Assembly: GCF_049803835.1 (NCBI RefSeq)
Contig: NZ_JBNAGK010000018.1
Span: forward strand, 1 to 64,000
DNA from: Pacificoceanicola sp049803835
GTDB lineage: Bacteria; Pseudomonadota; Alphaproteobacteria; Rhodobacterales; Rhodobacteraceae
DNA length: 64,000 nt
Reading direction: 5' to 3'
The translations under genes were made by a program, and so were the position numbers. The notes below the pieces were generated by a model. That model ran no database searches, had not been told where the DNA came from, and saw nothing but the letters and a program-made list of their open reading frames with translations. This document shows positions 51,251 to 60,771 of the stretch, piece by piece (within the stretch, counting starts at the first letter, position 1; each line of letters opens with the position of its first letter).

Positions 51251-52425
51251 TTCACGCGCTCCAGGATCGAGGTGTAATTCGCCACCGCCGCGCCGCCCAT
51301 GTTGAAGACCCCGGCCAGCGTCGCGCCGTCCTTCTGCATCTCCCCGGCCTCATCGGCCAACTGCATGGCTGCCATGACATGCATCGACACGCCCGTGGCG
51401 CCCAGGGGGTGGCCCCGCGCCTTCAGCCCGCCAGACAGGTTCACCGGCAACTTGCCATCCGCCTGCGTGATGCCCTCGCGGATCACCGTGTGGCCCTTGC
51501 CCGGCTCCGCCAGCCCCATGGCCTCGTACTCCAGCATCTCGGCGATGGTGAAGCAGTCGTGGGTTTCCACGAGGTCGAGGTCATCGAGTGTGATCGCCGC
51601 CTGTTCCAACGCCCCGCGCCATGCCCGCGCTGCCCCGGCGAAGGAATACGGCGCCGTACGGCGCGACAGCGCCATGAAATCGTTGGCGTGGCTGTGCGCC
51701 CGGAAGGCCACGGCCTTCTTCATGCTTTGCGCGGTTTCCGCGTCGCAGACCACCATCACCGCCGCACCGTCGGAGATCAGCGAGCAGTCGGAGCGCCGCA
51801 GCGGACCCGCGACCACCGGGTTCTTGTCGCTGACCGTATTGCAGAAGGCAAAACCGAGGTCCTTTTGCATATGCGCCACGGGATTCTTCATGGCGTTGCG
51901 ATGGTTCTTGGCGGAAATCATCGCCAGCGCGTCGGACTGGTCGCCATAGGCCTGGAAATAGCTCTGCGCGATATGGCCAAAGACGCCCGCGAAGCCGGGG
52001 GAGAAATGACCCTCTTCGGCATAGTAGCTGCCGCGCAGCATCAGCGCGGCGGCGTCGGCGGGCGGGATGGTGGTCATCTTCTCGACACCGACCACAAGCG
52101 CGATGCGGCCGCGTCCCGATCCGACGAAGTCCAGCGCCGAGTAAAGCGCCGCGGAGCCGGTGGCGCAGGCGTTCTCCAGCCGTGAGGCGGGCACATGCGC
52201 CAACTCCGGCACCGCCATGCCGACGAGACCGGCCTCGAAACTCTGGGTCACGAACCCGCTGTTGAAGGTGCCGAGGAAGATGCCGTCGACATCCGCCGCG
52301 GTGATCCCGGCGTCCTCCAGCGCGGCGGGGACGGTGGCGGCGATCAGGCTTTCGGTGTCAGGGCAGTCGTCCAGCTTGCCGAAGCGGGAATGTGCCCAGC
52401 CGATCACGCAGGGTAAATTGCTCAT
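51247..52425 (-). CDS. Thiolase (SCP2-like) / acetyl-CoA acetyltransferase family
   Basis: A 392-residue thiolase-fold enzyme. The nucleophilic Cys is in LENACATGSAAL, and the His in ARGHPLGATGVS. The second catalytic Cys of biosynthetic thiolases is replaced (GVFNMGGAAVANY), as in SCP2-like or non-decarboxylating thiolases. The start at 52425 is 11 bp after the IclR stop; the long frame is read-through of iclR. Part of an operon with the ligase and the PPC protein. It probably cleaves a 3-oxoacyl-CoA or condenses acyl groups; direction is unknown. Confidence 0.9.
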   Translation of the reverse strand: MSNLPCVIGWAHSRFGKLDDCPDTESLIAATVPAALEDAGITAADVDGIFLGTFNSGFVTQSFEAGLVGMAVPELAHVPASRLENACATGSAALYSALDFVGSGRGRIALVVGVEKMTTIPPADAAALMLRGSYYAEEGHFSPGFAGVFGHIAQSYFQAYGDQSDALAMISAKNHRNAMKNPVAHMQKDLGFAFCNTVSDKNPVVAGPLRRSDCSLISDGAAVMVVCDAETAQSMKKAVAFRAHSHANDFMALSRRTAPYSFAGAARAWRGALEQAAITLDDLDLVETHDCFTIAEMLEYEAMGLAEPGKGHTVIREGITQADGKLPVNLSGGLKARGHPLGATGVSMHVMAAMQLADEAGEMQKDGATLAGVFNMGGAAVANYTSILERVK

Positions 52426-52436
52426 CACGGTCTCCT

Positions 52437-53234
52437 TCAGGTGGCGCGTTTGGGGGAAAGGGGTCTGAGGCGGGCTTCGACCTTTGCCGCCTCGCTCTTG
52501 AGCATGGTGGCGAGGCTGTCCTGCCGGTTCCCGGCCATGCGGCTGTCGATGGCGGCGATGGAGAGAGCCCCGATGGCCGCGCCGGACGGGCCGCGTACCG
52601 GCACGCCGATGGCCCAGGAATTGGCGACATACATACCGGGGTTCAGGCTCCAGCCCCGCGCACGCGCTCTTGCCAGTTCCTCCCGCAGGAAGGCATCGTC
52701 GAAACCGGGAAACTGTGCCGTGCGCTCGGCGCGTGTGGTCTCGATCACCGCTTCGGCCTCGGCTGCGGGCAGGGCGGAGAGGATCGCCATGGCCCCCGCG
52801 CCGACACCCAGAGGATGCCGTGCGCCGGGCTGCAGCACATGGGTGCGGATCGGAAAGCTGCCTTCCTCCCGGTGCAGGCAGACGGCATGGGCGCCGCGCC
52901 GGATCGACACGAAACTGCTGTCGCCGCTGGCATCCGCCAAATGAAGGAGGCTCTCCATCGACACGTCCAGCAGCGTGTTCCGCCGCGCCGCGCTCGCCCC
53001 GGCGATCAGGCATTCGGGACCGGGGAAATAGCCGCCCTCGGGGCTCTGCTCGACATAGCCGGAGCGGATCAGCGCCAGCAGGATGCGTCGGATTGTCGGC
53101 CGGCTGAGGCCGGTCTCGCGCGTGAGGACGGGCATCGGCACTTCCTCGCCGCCGTGCGACGAGATCAGCGACAGCAGCATCAACGCGCGGTCGATGCTCT
53201 GGCTTCCGGCGGCTGACTTCTCCTTGGTATCCAT
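52437..53234 (-). CDS. IclR-family transcriptional regulator
   Basis: A 265-residue regulator with an N-terminal winged helix-turn-helix (SIDRALMLLSLISSHGG, then TGLSRPTIRRILLALIRSGYV) and a C-terminal effector-binding domain (about 85-260). It probably represses or activates both the leftward catabolic operon, of which it is the first gene, and the rightward SDR-TRAP operon across a 200-bp shared promoter with a palindrome at 53370-53384. The effector is presumably the TRAP substrate or its product. The ATG at 53234 follows GGAGG. Confidence 0.93.
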   Translation of the reverse strand: MDTKEKSAAGSQSIDRALMLLSLISSHGGEEVPMPVLTRETGLSRPTIRRILLALIRSGYVEQSPEGGYFPGPECLIAGASAARRNTLLDVSMESLLHLADASGDSSFVSIRRGAHAVCLHREEGSFPIRTHVLQPGARHPLGVGAGAMAILSALPAAEAEAVIETTRAERTAQFPGFDDAFLREELARARARGWSLNPGMYVANSWAIGVPVRGPSGAAIGALSIAAIDSRMAGNRQDSLATMLKSEAAKVEARLRPLSPKRAT

Positions 53235-53369
53235 ATAATGGACATCCTCCCTTCCACTTTTATTGCCCTGATTCCGGAGTAACTCAAGTGAAAATTGGGA
53301 AATGGGCTTCTTGCTGTTAAGGGCTTTACAGAACGCGATTCCAAAACCTATGGTAACGCAGGATTGAAT

Positions 53370-53384
53370 ATCCACATTGTGGAT
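53370..53384. promoter_or_regulatory. Candidate IclR operator palindrome
   Basis: ATCCAC-ATT-GTGGAT, a perfect 6-bp inverted repeat with a 3-base centre, lying 50 bp before the SDR ATG and 136 bp before iclR. Position and symmetry fit an IclR-family site; not demonstrated. Confidence 0.55.
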
Positions 53385-53434
53385 GCGGTGGGTATCACGG
53401 ATCGTCCAAGTTGCAGAGGGGAGGCTGTACGGAC

Positions 53435-54148
53435 ATGACACGCGGCACAGCCATCGTGACCGGCGGCGCGGGAACGCTCGGGTTTGCCATCGGGCAGGCG
53501 CTGCGGGCGGAGGGCTGGCCGGTGCTGCTGGTGGATCTCTCCGAGTCCGTGACGGAGGCCGCAACACGCATCGGTGCGGAGGGGTGGCAGGCGGACCTGA
53601 CCGACGCCGACGCCCGCATGGCGCTGGTAGGAGCCGTAGGCAAGATCGGGGCGCTGGTCAACTGCGCCGGGATCGGCCGCGTGGTGCCGTTCTTCGACAC
53701 CGACGAGGCGCTCTGGGACGCCATGCTGCACGTCAACCTGACCGTGCCGATGCGGCTGTCGCAGGCAGTTGCAAGGCGGATGGCGGAGACCGGCGGTGGC
53801 AGCATCGTCAACATCGCGTCCGTGTCGGGACAACAGGCGAGCCGGGGCAGGGTGGCCTATGGTACCTCCAAGGCCGGGCTGATCCACCTGACGAAACAGA
53901 TGGCGGTGGAACTGGCGGAGCATGGCATCCGCTGCAATGCCGTCGCGCCGGGGCCGGTGGAGGGGCCGCTGGCGCGGCATCACCCGCCGGAGCAGCGGCA
54001 CCGTTATCTCGAAACGATCCCGCAGGGCCGCTACGCGCAGGCCCCGGAGATTGCAGAAGCGGTGCGGTTTCTCGTCTCGGACGGGGCGACGCATATCACC
54101 GGGCATTGCCTGAACGTGGATGGAGGATGGCAGGTCGCCGGGGTCTGA
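53435..54148 (+). CDS. SDR-family NAD(P)-dependent oxidoreductase
   Basis: A 237-residue classical short-chain dehydrogenase. The cofactor loop is TGGAGTLGFAIG, then NCAGIG, a Ser-Tyr-Lys set in SIVNIASVSGQ and VAYGTSKAG, and a DGGW ending. It is the first gene of the rightward operon with the TRAP transporter, so it presumably oxidises the imported compound or a derived alcohol. The ATG at 53435 follows GGGGAGG; the frame from 53411 is an extension. Confidence 0.92.
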   Translation: MTRGTAIVTGGAGTLGFAIGQALRAEGWPVLLVDLSESVTEAATRIGAEGWQADLTDADARMALVGAVGKIGALVNCAGIGRVVPFFDTDEALWDAMLHVNLTVPMRLSQAVARRMAETGGGSIVNIASVSGQQASRGRVAYGTSKAGLIHLTKQMAVELAEHGIRCNAVAPGPVEGPLARHHPPEQRHRYLETIPQGRYAQAPEIAEAVRFLVSDGATHITGHCLNVDGGWQVAGV

Positions 54149-54209
54149 CCCGCGCCTGCCGCACAACGAAGAGGCCGGCGGGGAGCCGGTATACAGTGGA
54201 GGAGAACAC

Positions 54210-55238
54210 ATGAAACTCAAGTTCCTGGCGACCGCAGCGGTCGTGTCGACCCTGGCCGTGCCCGCGCTGGCGCGGGACATCGAGATGCAGTCGATCTATC
54301 CCGGAACGCTGCCGCTGCTCGGCTCGTCCGGGGCGGAGCTCGGCGGGCGGGTCTCGGCGATCACGAACGGCGAGCTGAACTTCGTCTTCCGGAATCCGGG
54401 CGAGATCGTTGCCGGCAACGAGATCTGGGACGCGCTCTCGACCGGCGCCATCGAGGCGGCCTGGTACAGCCCCGGCTTCGCCGAAGGCGTGGTGCCCTCG
54501 GCCTCCCTGTTCACCGCCTTCCCCTTCGGCCCGGATGTGCGCGAGTACACCGCGTGGTGGTACAACGGCGGCGGCTACGAGCTGTGGAACGAGATTTCCG
54601 CGCCCTACAACATCCATTCCGAGCTGTGCTCGATCCTCGCGCCCGAGGCGTCGGGCTGGTTCAAGGAGCCGATCAACTCCCCGGAGGACCTGAAAGGCAA
54701 GAAGATGCGGATCTTCGGCCTTGGCGCCGCCGTCATGGAAAAGCTGGGCGTTGCGGCGCAGTCGATGCCGCCCGCGGACACGATGAGCGCGCTCAACCTC
54801 GGCACCATCGACGCCGCGGAGATGTCCTTCCCGGCGATCGACTACGCGCTCGGCATGTATGAACACGCCAAGCACCTGTACTTCCCCGGCTGGCACCAGC
54901 AGACGTCGCTGATCGTCTTCATGATGAACACCGACAGCTGGAACGCCCTGTCCGACCGCGACCGCGCCGCGATCCAGGAAGTCTGCGCCGCGAACGTCGC
55001 ACGCACCACGGCGCAGGGCGAGGCCATCGAACTGGAACCGCTGGCCAAGATGCAGAACGAGCATGGCGTGACCGTGCACCGCTGGAGCCCCGAGATGCTG
55101 CAGACCTTCTCCGACACCTGGGACGAGGTCGTCGCCGAAAAGACCGCCGAAAGCGAGGAGTTCAAGCGCGTCTGGGATCACATCCAGGCCTTCCGCGCCG
55201 ATTACGCCCAGTGGAAAGAGCTCGGCTACGTCGACTGA
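54210..55238 (+). CDS. TRAP transporter substrate-binding protein (DctP)
   Basis: A 342-residue periplasmic binding protein with a signal peptide (MKLKFLATAAVVSTLAVPALA). It has the DctP fold, including LKGKKMRIFGLGAAVMEKLG and the conserved region around AEMSFPAIDYALGMYE, where the substrate carboxylate-binding residue normally lies. It delivers an organic anion to the DctQM permease. Strong GGAGG site at 54199-54203. Substrate undetermined; the surrounding SDR, ligase and thiolase suggest a hydroxy- or oxo-acid. Confidence 0.94.
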   Translation: MKLKFLATAAVVSTLAVPALARDIEMQSIYPGTLPLLGSSGAELGGRVSAITNGELNFVFRNPGEIVAGNEIWDALSTGAIEAAWYSPGFAEGVVPSASLFTAFPFGPDVREYTAWWYNGGGYELWNEISAPYNIHSELCSILAPEASGWFKEPINSPEDLKGKKMRIFGLGAAVMEKLGVAAQSMPPADTMSALNLGTIDAAEMSFPAIDYALGMYEHAKHLYFPGWHQQTSLIVFMMNTDSWNALSDRDRAAIQEVCAANVARTTAQGEAIELEPLAKMQNEHGVTVHRWSPEMLQTFSDTWDEVVAEKTAESEEFKRVWDHIQAFRADYAQWKELGYVD

Positions 55239-55288
55239 CCTGACCTGCGTGCGGGGGGCAACCCTCGCACGCAACCCGGAGCAATGAC

Positions 55289-55825
55289 ATGCAATCCTGC
55301 CTGACCTTGTCGCGCTGGCTGGCGCTGCCCTGCCGGTGGTTCGCGGCGCTATGCGGTGCGCTGCTGCTGATCCTCGCGGCGGTGATCCTTTATGACGTGA
55401 TCGGACGGCGCTTCTTCGCGACCGGCTCGTTCAAGCTGCAGGAACTGGAATGGCACCTGCACGGCGCCATCGCGGTGCTCGGCTTCGGCTATGCCTATCT
55501 CAAGGACGCCCATGTGCGCATCGACATCTTCGTGACCCGGATCGGCGAGCGGCGGCGGCTCTGGCTCGAACTTTTCGCCATCGTGCTGTTCCTGCTGCCC
55601 TTCATGGCTTTGCTGCTCTGGTACGGCTACGACTTCGCCGCCCGGTCCTTCGAGCGCGGCGAGACGTCGAACGGCGGCGTCGGACTGTCGCATCGCTGGA
55701 TCATCAAGTCCACCATTCCGATTGCCGCCGTGCTGACCATCCTCGGTGGCCTCTCCGTGGCGTTGCGCTGTGTCGTGGCGCTGTTTCGGCCTGACCTGCG
55801 CGCCAACCCGTTCGAGGCGGACTGA
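55289..55825 (+). CDS. TRAP transporter small permease (DctQ)
   Basis: A 178-residue four-helix membrane protein of the DctQ type (WHLHGAIAVLGFGYAYLKDAHVRID, then WLELFAIVLFLLPFMALLLWYGYDFA). It joins the large permease and is needed for transport. Its TGA overlaps the ATG of the DctM gene. Confidence 0.93.
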   Translation: MQSCLTLSRWLALPCRWFAALCGALLLILAAVILYDVIGRRFFATGSFKLQELEWHLHGAIAVLGFGYAYLKDAHVRIDIFVTRIGERRRLWLELFAIVLFLLPFMALLLWYGYDFAARSFERGETSNGGVGLSHRWIIKSTIPIAAVLTILGGLSVALRCVVALFRPDLRANPFEAD

Positions 55826-57189
55826 TGGAGATTCTCATCGACTTCCTGCCGGGCTTCATGTTCCTGGCGCTTGTCTTCGGCCTGTTCTCCAGCCTGCCGG
55901 TGGGCATCATGCTGATGGGTGTGACGCTGATCTTCGGCACCATCGCGCTTGGCCTTGGCGAGATGCGCACCGCGCAGCTGACGCTGCTGCCGAACCGGAT
56001 CTATGGCGGCATCATCGAGAACCCGGTTCTGGTGGCCGCGCCGATGTTCGTCTTCATGGGTCTGGTGCTGGAAAAGACGCGGGTGGCGGATGACCTGCTG
56101 ATCGCCTTGCAGAAACTGATGCGGGCGGTGCCCGGGGGGCTGGCGCTGGCGGTGACGCTGGTGGGCACGATCCTCGCCGCCGCAACCGGGATCATCGGCG
56201 CGTCGGTGGTCATGCTGACCGCGCTGGCGCTGCCGACGATGATCCAGCGCGGCTATTCCCCGGCGCTTGCGGCAGGCACGATCGCCAGCGCCGGAACGCT
56301 CGGCATCCTGATCCCGCCCTCCGTCATGCTCGTCTTCATGGGCGATCTGCTGACCCTGAACCTCGCCAAGCTCTTCGTCGCCGCGCTGCTGCCGGGGCTG
56401 ACACTGGCGGGCTTGTACCTCGTCTACATCGTCGTGATCGCCGCGCTGAAGCCGGAGATGGCCCCGAAGGCCCCCCGTGACGGCACCGAGAAATTCGACG
56501 GCTGGGGCGAGATCCTGCTCTCGCTCGGCCTGCCGTTCCTGCTGATCGTCGCGGTGCTCGGCTCGATCCTCGGCGGCATCGCAACGCCGACCGAGGCCTC
56601 CGGCGTCGGCGCGGTGGCGGCGCTGGTGCTCGGTCTCGTCCGGGGACGGCTCAACCGGGACGCCCTGTCCAACGCGCTCGACGGCTCGGTGCGCACCATC
56701 GCCATGCTGTTCTTCATCTTCGTCGGCGCGACGGCGTTCTCCTACGTCTTCCGCCTGATCGGCGGAGAGCATTTCATCGTCACGACCGCCCGCAGCCTGT
56801 CCTTCGGCGACTGGGGCCTGCTGATCATGATGATGGTGATGATCTTCATCATGGGGTTCTTCTTCGACTGGATCGAGATTACCCTGATCATGCTGCCGAT
56901 CTTCGCGCCCATCGTGAAGATCATGCACTTCGGCGACCATGTCGCGGCGGCGGACATGATTTACTGGTTCGCGATCCTCGTGGCGGTGAACCTGCAGACC
57001 TCCTTCCTGACGCCGCCCTTCGGCTTTGCGTTGTTCTACCTGAAAGGCGCAGGCGGGGCGCATGTGACCATGGCGCAGATCTACCGCGGCATCGTGCCTT
57101 TCGTGCTGGTGCAGTTGGGGGCGCTGGGGCTGTTTATCTGGCAACCGGGTATCGTGACCTGGCTGCCCAACGTCCTGCTTGGCAATTGA
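55825..57189 (+). CDS. TRAP transporter large permease (DctM)
   Basis: A 454-residue permease with about twelve membrane helices. It uses a sodium gradient to import the ligand delivered by the binding protein. Typical segments are SAGTLGILIPPSVMLVFMG and GGIATPTEASGVGAVAALVLG, plus FFDWIEITLIMLPIFAPI. Start overlap with DctQ (TGATG) shows translational coupling. Confidence 0.94.
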   Translation: MEILIDFLPGFMFLALVFGLFSSLPVGIMLMGVTLIFGTIALGLGEMRTAQLTLLPNRIYGGIIENPVLVAAPMFVFMGLVLEKTRVADDLLIALQKLMRAVPGGLALAVTLVGTILAAATGIIGASVVMLTALALPTMIQRGYSPALAAGTIASAGTLGILIPPSVMLVFMGDLLTLNLAKLFVAALLPGLTLAGLYLVYIVVIAALKPEMAPKAPRDGTEKFDGWGEILLSLGLPFLLIVAVLGSILGGIATPTEASGVGAVAALVLGLVRGRLNRDALSNALDGSVRTIAMLFFIFVGATAFSYVFRLIGGEHFIVTTARSLSFGDWGLLIMMMVMIFIMGFFFDWIEITLIMLPIFAPIVKIMHFGDHVAAADMIYWFAILVAVNLQTSFLTPPFGFALFYLKGAGGAHVTMAQIYRGIVPFVLVQLGALGLFIWQPGIVTWLPNVLLGN

Positions 57190-57199
57190 GGAGCGAACG

Positions 57200-57997
57200 A
57201 TGTTCGACCTGACCGATCACGTGGCGCTGGTCTTCGGCGCGGGCTCCTCCGGTCCAGGCTGGGGCAATGGCAAGGCGACGGCGGTGGCCTACGCGCGCGC
57301 CGGGGCATGGGTGGCCTGCGTCGACCTGAACCCGGTGGCCGCGGAGGAAACCGCGCAGATCATCGCCGGAGAGGGCGGACGCGCGATTGCCCTGACCGGC
57401 AACGTGGCGGCGGAGGCGGACGTGGCCGAGGCGGTGTCCGCGACGTTGGCGGAGTTCGGCCGGATCGACATCCTGCACAACAACACCGGCATCACCCCCT
57501 TCGGCGGGCCGGTGACCATGGCGCTGGACGACTGGGACCGGGCGATGGACGTCAACGTCAAGAGCGTGCTGCTGTCCACGCGGTACGTCCTGCCGCACAT
57601 GGAAAAGCGCGGGTACGGCGTGATCACGAACATCTCTTCCGTCGCGGGGATCCGCGTGTCCGGTTACGACATGGCCGCCTATTCGACCAGCAAGGCCGCG
57701 GTGAATCAGCTGACCCGGACCATCGCCCTGCAATACGCCGCCAAGGGCATCCGGGCCAATGCCATCCTGCCGGGCCTCATCAACACGCCGCTGGTGCGGA
57801 ACGGCGCGGGGTTCAAGGGCCATCACGGCGACGCCGAGAAACAGATGGCCGAGCGCGACGCCATGAGCCCCACGGGAAAGATGGGCGACGCCTGGGACGT
57901 GGCCCACGCGGCGGTCTTCCTCGCCTCGAAGGAGGCGAAGTACATCAACGGGGTGTTGCTCCCGGTGGACGGCGGCCTGTCCTGCCGGGCGCGGTGA
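57200..57997 (+). CDS. SDR-family NAD(P)-dependent oxidoreductase (second)
   Basis: A 265-residue short-chain dehydrogenase: cofactor loop GAGSSGPGWGNGKATA, NNTGIT, and a catalytic set in NISSVAGIRVSGYDMAAYSTSKAA, with a DGGLS ending. It is the last gene of the SDR-TRAP operon, with GAGGAG 7 bases before the ATG at 57200, and probably acts in the same pathway as the upstream SDR on a different intermediate. Confidence 0.92.
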   Translation: MFDLTDHVALVFGAGSSGPGWGNGKATAVAYARAGAWVACVDLNPVAAEETAQIIAGEGGRAIALTGNVAAEADVAEAVSATLAEFGRIDILHNNTGITPFGGPVTMALDDWDRAMDVNVKSVLLSTRYVLPHMEKRGYGVITNISSVAGIRVSGYDMAAYSTSKAAVNQLTRTIALQYAAKGIRANAILPGLINTPLVRNGAGFKGHHGDAEKQMAERDAMSPTGKMGDAWDVAHAAVFLASKEAKYINGVLLPVDGGLSCRAR

Positions 57998-58079
57998 CCC
58001 GGGGGGTGAGGATGCCTCGGTAATCCCCCCGATCTTGGAAGGAGCGTTTCCTCGACAGGATGAACGGGGAGAATCCGGT

Positions 58080-58230
58080 GAAGAAGACATGTTTCACCGA
58101 AGCCCGGATCATGGCTGTGCAGCGCCAGAGGGAGAGCGGTGTTGGATGGCAATGCCGATCTGCCGCGCCCAGTCCCCCTTGCTGGCTTTGAAGTGGAACC
58201 AATCCGAAAAACGCGAAGGCGTGGATTCTT
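58080..58230 (+). pseudogene. Degraded IS3-family OrfA remnant
   Basis: From 58080 one frame reads VKKTCFTEARIMAVQRQRESG, and after a frame shift PICRAQSPLLALKWNQSEKREGVD. These resemble the IS3-family OrfA start (MKKTRFTEAQIMAVLRQAE, then LCREHGxSxAxFYKWR). Not translatable as one protein. The rest of 57998-58686 shows no other recognised gene. It is compatible with the OrfB debris at 15671 being from a related element. Confidence 0.65.
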
Positions 58231-58686
58231 GCCCACGGTGACGCACCGCGCACAGGCGTGGTGGATTGGACTCGTGCTGGTGACAGTCCCTCGGGCGGTG
58301 TCCGTGCCTGCGCGAAGCGTGGTCGCCACCCCGTCCGTGACCCGAAAGAGGTGAACATCGGCCTCCATGTCGGTGCGGCACACTGATTGGTTTGGCGGCC
58401 CTTATCTCGGTGTGTCGCCGTTTCGTACGGGTTTCGTGCGGGCAATCGCAATTGAGGCAGCCGCAATGCGGCGGTCTGGCCGCCCGGATCATGCATGGGC
58501 GTTCCGATAGGGCACGGAGGCCGTGGCCTCGCGAGTCTTCGCGTTGTCTCCCCGCCCCGGAGGCAGACGATCGGGCTGACGGCTCATCCCCCCTCACAAA
58601 GGACACGCAATATACCGGCGGACTCCCCACTATTTTCCGGGGGACGCATGGACTGGGGCGCCGATGCCCGGAGACCTCCGCTCCAG

Positions 58687-60771
58687 TCAGACCAATTCGC
58701 CTTCGACCACCCACATCGTCTCGGGAAAGCTCCAGGGCAGGGTCAAGCCATGACTCATGAGGTAGCCGCCGCTGACGGTTATGCTTTCCGATTTCAAGAG
58801 CGGATCGCCGCGCGACAGATGCGGTGCGTCTGCGCGGTTCCGCAACGTTACGCGGTACATGGCGTCCCGGGTCAGCCGGGTCAGGCACAATGGCCGAGGG
58901 GCGATCTGTTTCGAGGTGTCCTGCTTGCCGGCGAACACGACAAATCGCCCACCACCCTGCGCCAGATGCTGTTCGGCAGTCACCGCCGGATCCGGGCTGT
59001 CGAGGCGCAGGATATCCGCCCGCACCATCCAGTCGCGGTTGTCCTTCCACCACCGTGTGACCTCCTTGAGGACGTGCGCCTCATCCGGGGTCAATTCGCG
59101 CGGGTCCATCTCGAACCCCATATGCCGCTGCGCCGCGACCCAGGCGCGAAAGCGGATATCGATGGTGCGGCCGGACGTGTGGCAAACGCGCGGGCCGACA
59201 TGGGATCCGGTGACGGCCATCGGCAGCAAGATCGCGGCGTTGTGCTGCATCCTCAACCGTTCGATGGCGTCGTTGCTGTCGGAGAGCCAGACCCGCTGGG
59301 TTCGTTTCAGGATTCCGAAGTCGATCCGGCCTCCGCCCGAGGCACAGCTTTCGATCTCGGTTGCAGGGAAGGCGGCGCGCAGCCGGTCTATCAAGTCGTA
59401 GGAGCCGCGGGTCTGGGCTGCGTCGGGCAGAGGCAGCACCCGGTTATGATCCCATTTTATGTAGTCGATCTCGTACTCGCCGAGTATCCTGCCCACGCGG
59501 TCGAACAGGAAATCCCGGACCTGCGGCAGAGCCATGTTGAGCGCCTTCTGATGACGGCCGAGGATCTGGTCCTCGCTGCCAAGTGCCCATTCCGGATGTT
59601 TGCGGTGAATGTCGCTGTCGGGGTTGATCATCTCCGGCTCGAACCAGAGCCCGAAGGTCATGCCCAGCGCGTGCACATGGTCAATCAGCGGCCCCAGCCC
59701 GTCAGGATACTTTCGCGGATCGACCTCCCAGTCCGAGAGCGCACGGGTGTCGTCGTCGCGGTTGCCGAACCAGCCGTCATCGAGGACGAAGCGCTCTGCG
59801 CCGAGGTCTGCCGCGAGCTCTGCGATTTCCTTCAGTTCCGCCAGGTTATGATCGAAATAGACCGCTTCCCAGCAATTGTAATGCACCGGGCGGGGCCGGG
59901 CAGGGAAGGGAAAGTCCACGACCTCGTCGCGCAGATGACGTTGGAACGCCACCGCGCAGCCGTTGATCCCATCATCGGAATAGACGGCGTACAGCACACC
60001 GGTCTCGAACCGTTGCTTGGCGTTGTTCTCGACCCGCGCGGCATGGCCGAACTGGATCTGCCGCCGACCGTCGGGCAATTCCTCTGCAACCATGCGGTGG
60101 CCGCCCGACCATCCGTAATGGAACGCGTACACGTCCCCCGCCGCATTGGTCGCCCCCCGGCAAGGCAAAAGGAGACCCGGGAAATGTTCGTGCCCGGTGC
60201 GGCCGGTGCGGTTCTCGCGGTAGCGCATGCCGGGCGACCACGGGATGTGGTTCATCTGGAATTCGCCGCACCAGTGCCCCGAAAAGTCGATCATCTCGTC
60301 CGCCAGCTGCGGCGCGGGAAAGACCGGGGCAGACAGCCAGTGCAGGTGAATGGCGCTGTCGCAGTCCAGTTCGGCCTTGGCCTCGATCACATGGGTGACG
60401 GGGTTGATCAGGAACGAGGCAGTGTAGGTCAGCCCGTGGGCTGCATCGCGGAAGGACAGTGTCAGTGCGTTGCTGTCCTGCTCGGCGCTGTCAAAGCGGA
60501 ATTTGGGCAGGAACGGCATGCCTGACCCGTCGCGCAGGATCACTCCGGGCTGGCCGGGGAAGGTGCGCACGGCTTCCGGGCAGATCGACAACTCCGGGTT
60601 GATGTCGAGCATCCCGCCGGTGACGTCGATTTCGTTCGCCCGGTAGATCGTCACGAGATCTTCCTTGTCGGGCAGTCGCGGCCCCCAATAGACCACCTCG
60701 GCCAGATGATCATTGCGGGAACCGAGGACAAGAGACTGTCGACCGTCATCGAGACGCCAGCATCGGATCAC
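58687..60771 (-). CDS. Alpha-galactosidase, GH36 (GTG start)
   Basis: A 694-residue glycoside hydrolase family 36 enzyme that cleaves terminal alpha-1,6-galactosides such as melibiose or raffinose. The nucleophile Asp is in IDYIKWDHNR and the acid/base Asp in RVWLSDSNDAIERLR. GLWFEPEMINPDSD and SCASGGGRID are also diagnostic. No signal peptide is visible, so it acts in the cytoplasm on imported oligosaccharide. The GTG at 60771 overlaps the permease stop (GTGA), which decides the start; the upstream frame is permease-antisense noise. It is the last gene of the ABC operon. Confidence 0.94.
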   Translation of the reverse strand: MIRCWRLDDGRQSLVLGSRNDHLAEVVYWGPRLPDKEDLVTIYRANEIDVTGGMLDINPELSICPEAVRTFPGQPGVILRDGSGMPFLPKFRFDSAEQDSNALTLSFRDAAHGLTYTASFLINPVTHVIEAKAELDCDSAIHLHWLSAPVFPAPQLADEMIDFSGHWCGEFQMNHIPWSPGMRYRENRTGRTGHEHFPGLLLPCRGATNAAGDVYAFHYGWSGGHRMVAEELPDGRRQIQFGHAARVENNAKQRFETGVLYAVYSDDGINGCAVAFQRHLRDEVVDFPFPARPRPVHYNCWEAVYFDHNLAELKEIAELAADLGAERFVLDDGWFGNRDDDTRALSDWEVDPRKYPDGLGPLIDHVHALGMTFGLWFEPEMINPDSDIHRKHPEWALGSEDQILGRHQKALNMALPQVRDFLFDRVGRILGEYEIDYIKWDHNRVLPLPDAAQTRGSYDLIDRLRAAFPATEIESCASGGGRIDFGILKRTQRVWLSDSNDAIERLRMQHNAAILLPMAVTGSHVGPRVCHTSGRTIDIRFRAWVAAQRHMGFEMDPRELTPDEAHVLKEVTRWWKDNRDWMVRADILRLDSPDPAVTAEQHLAQGGGRFVVFAGKQDTSKQIAPRPLCLTRLTRDAMYRVTLRNRADAPHLSRGDPLLKSESITVSGGYLMSHGLTLPWSFPETMWVVEGELV

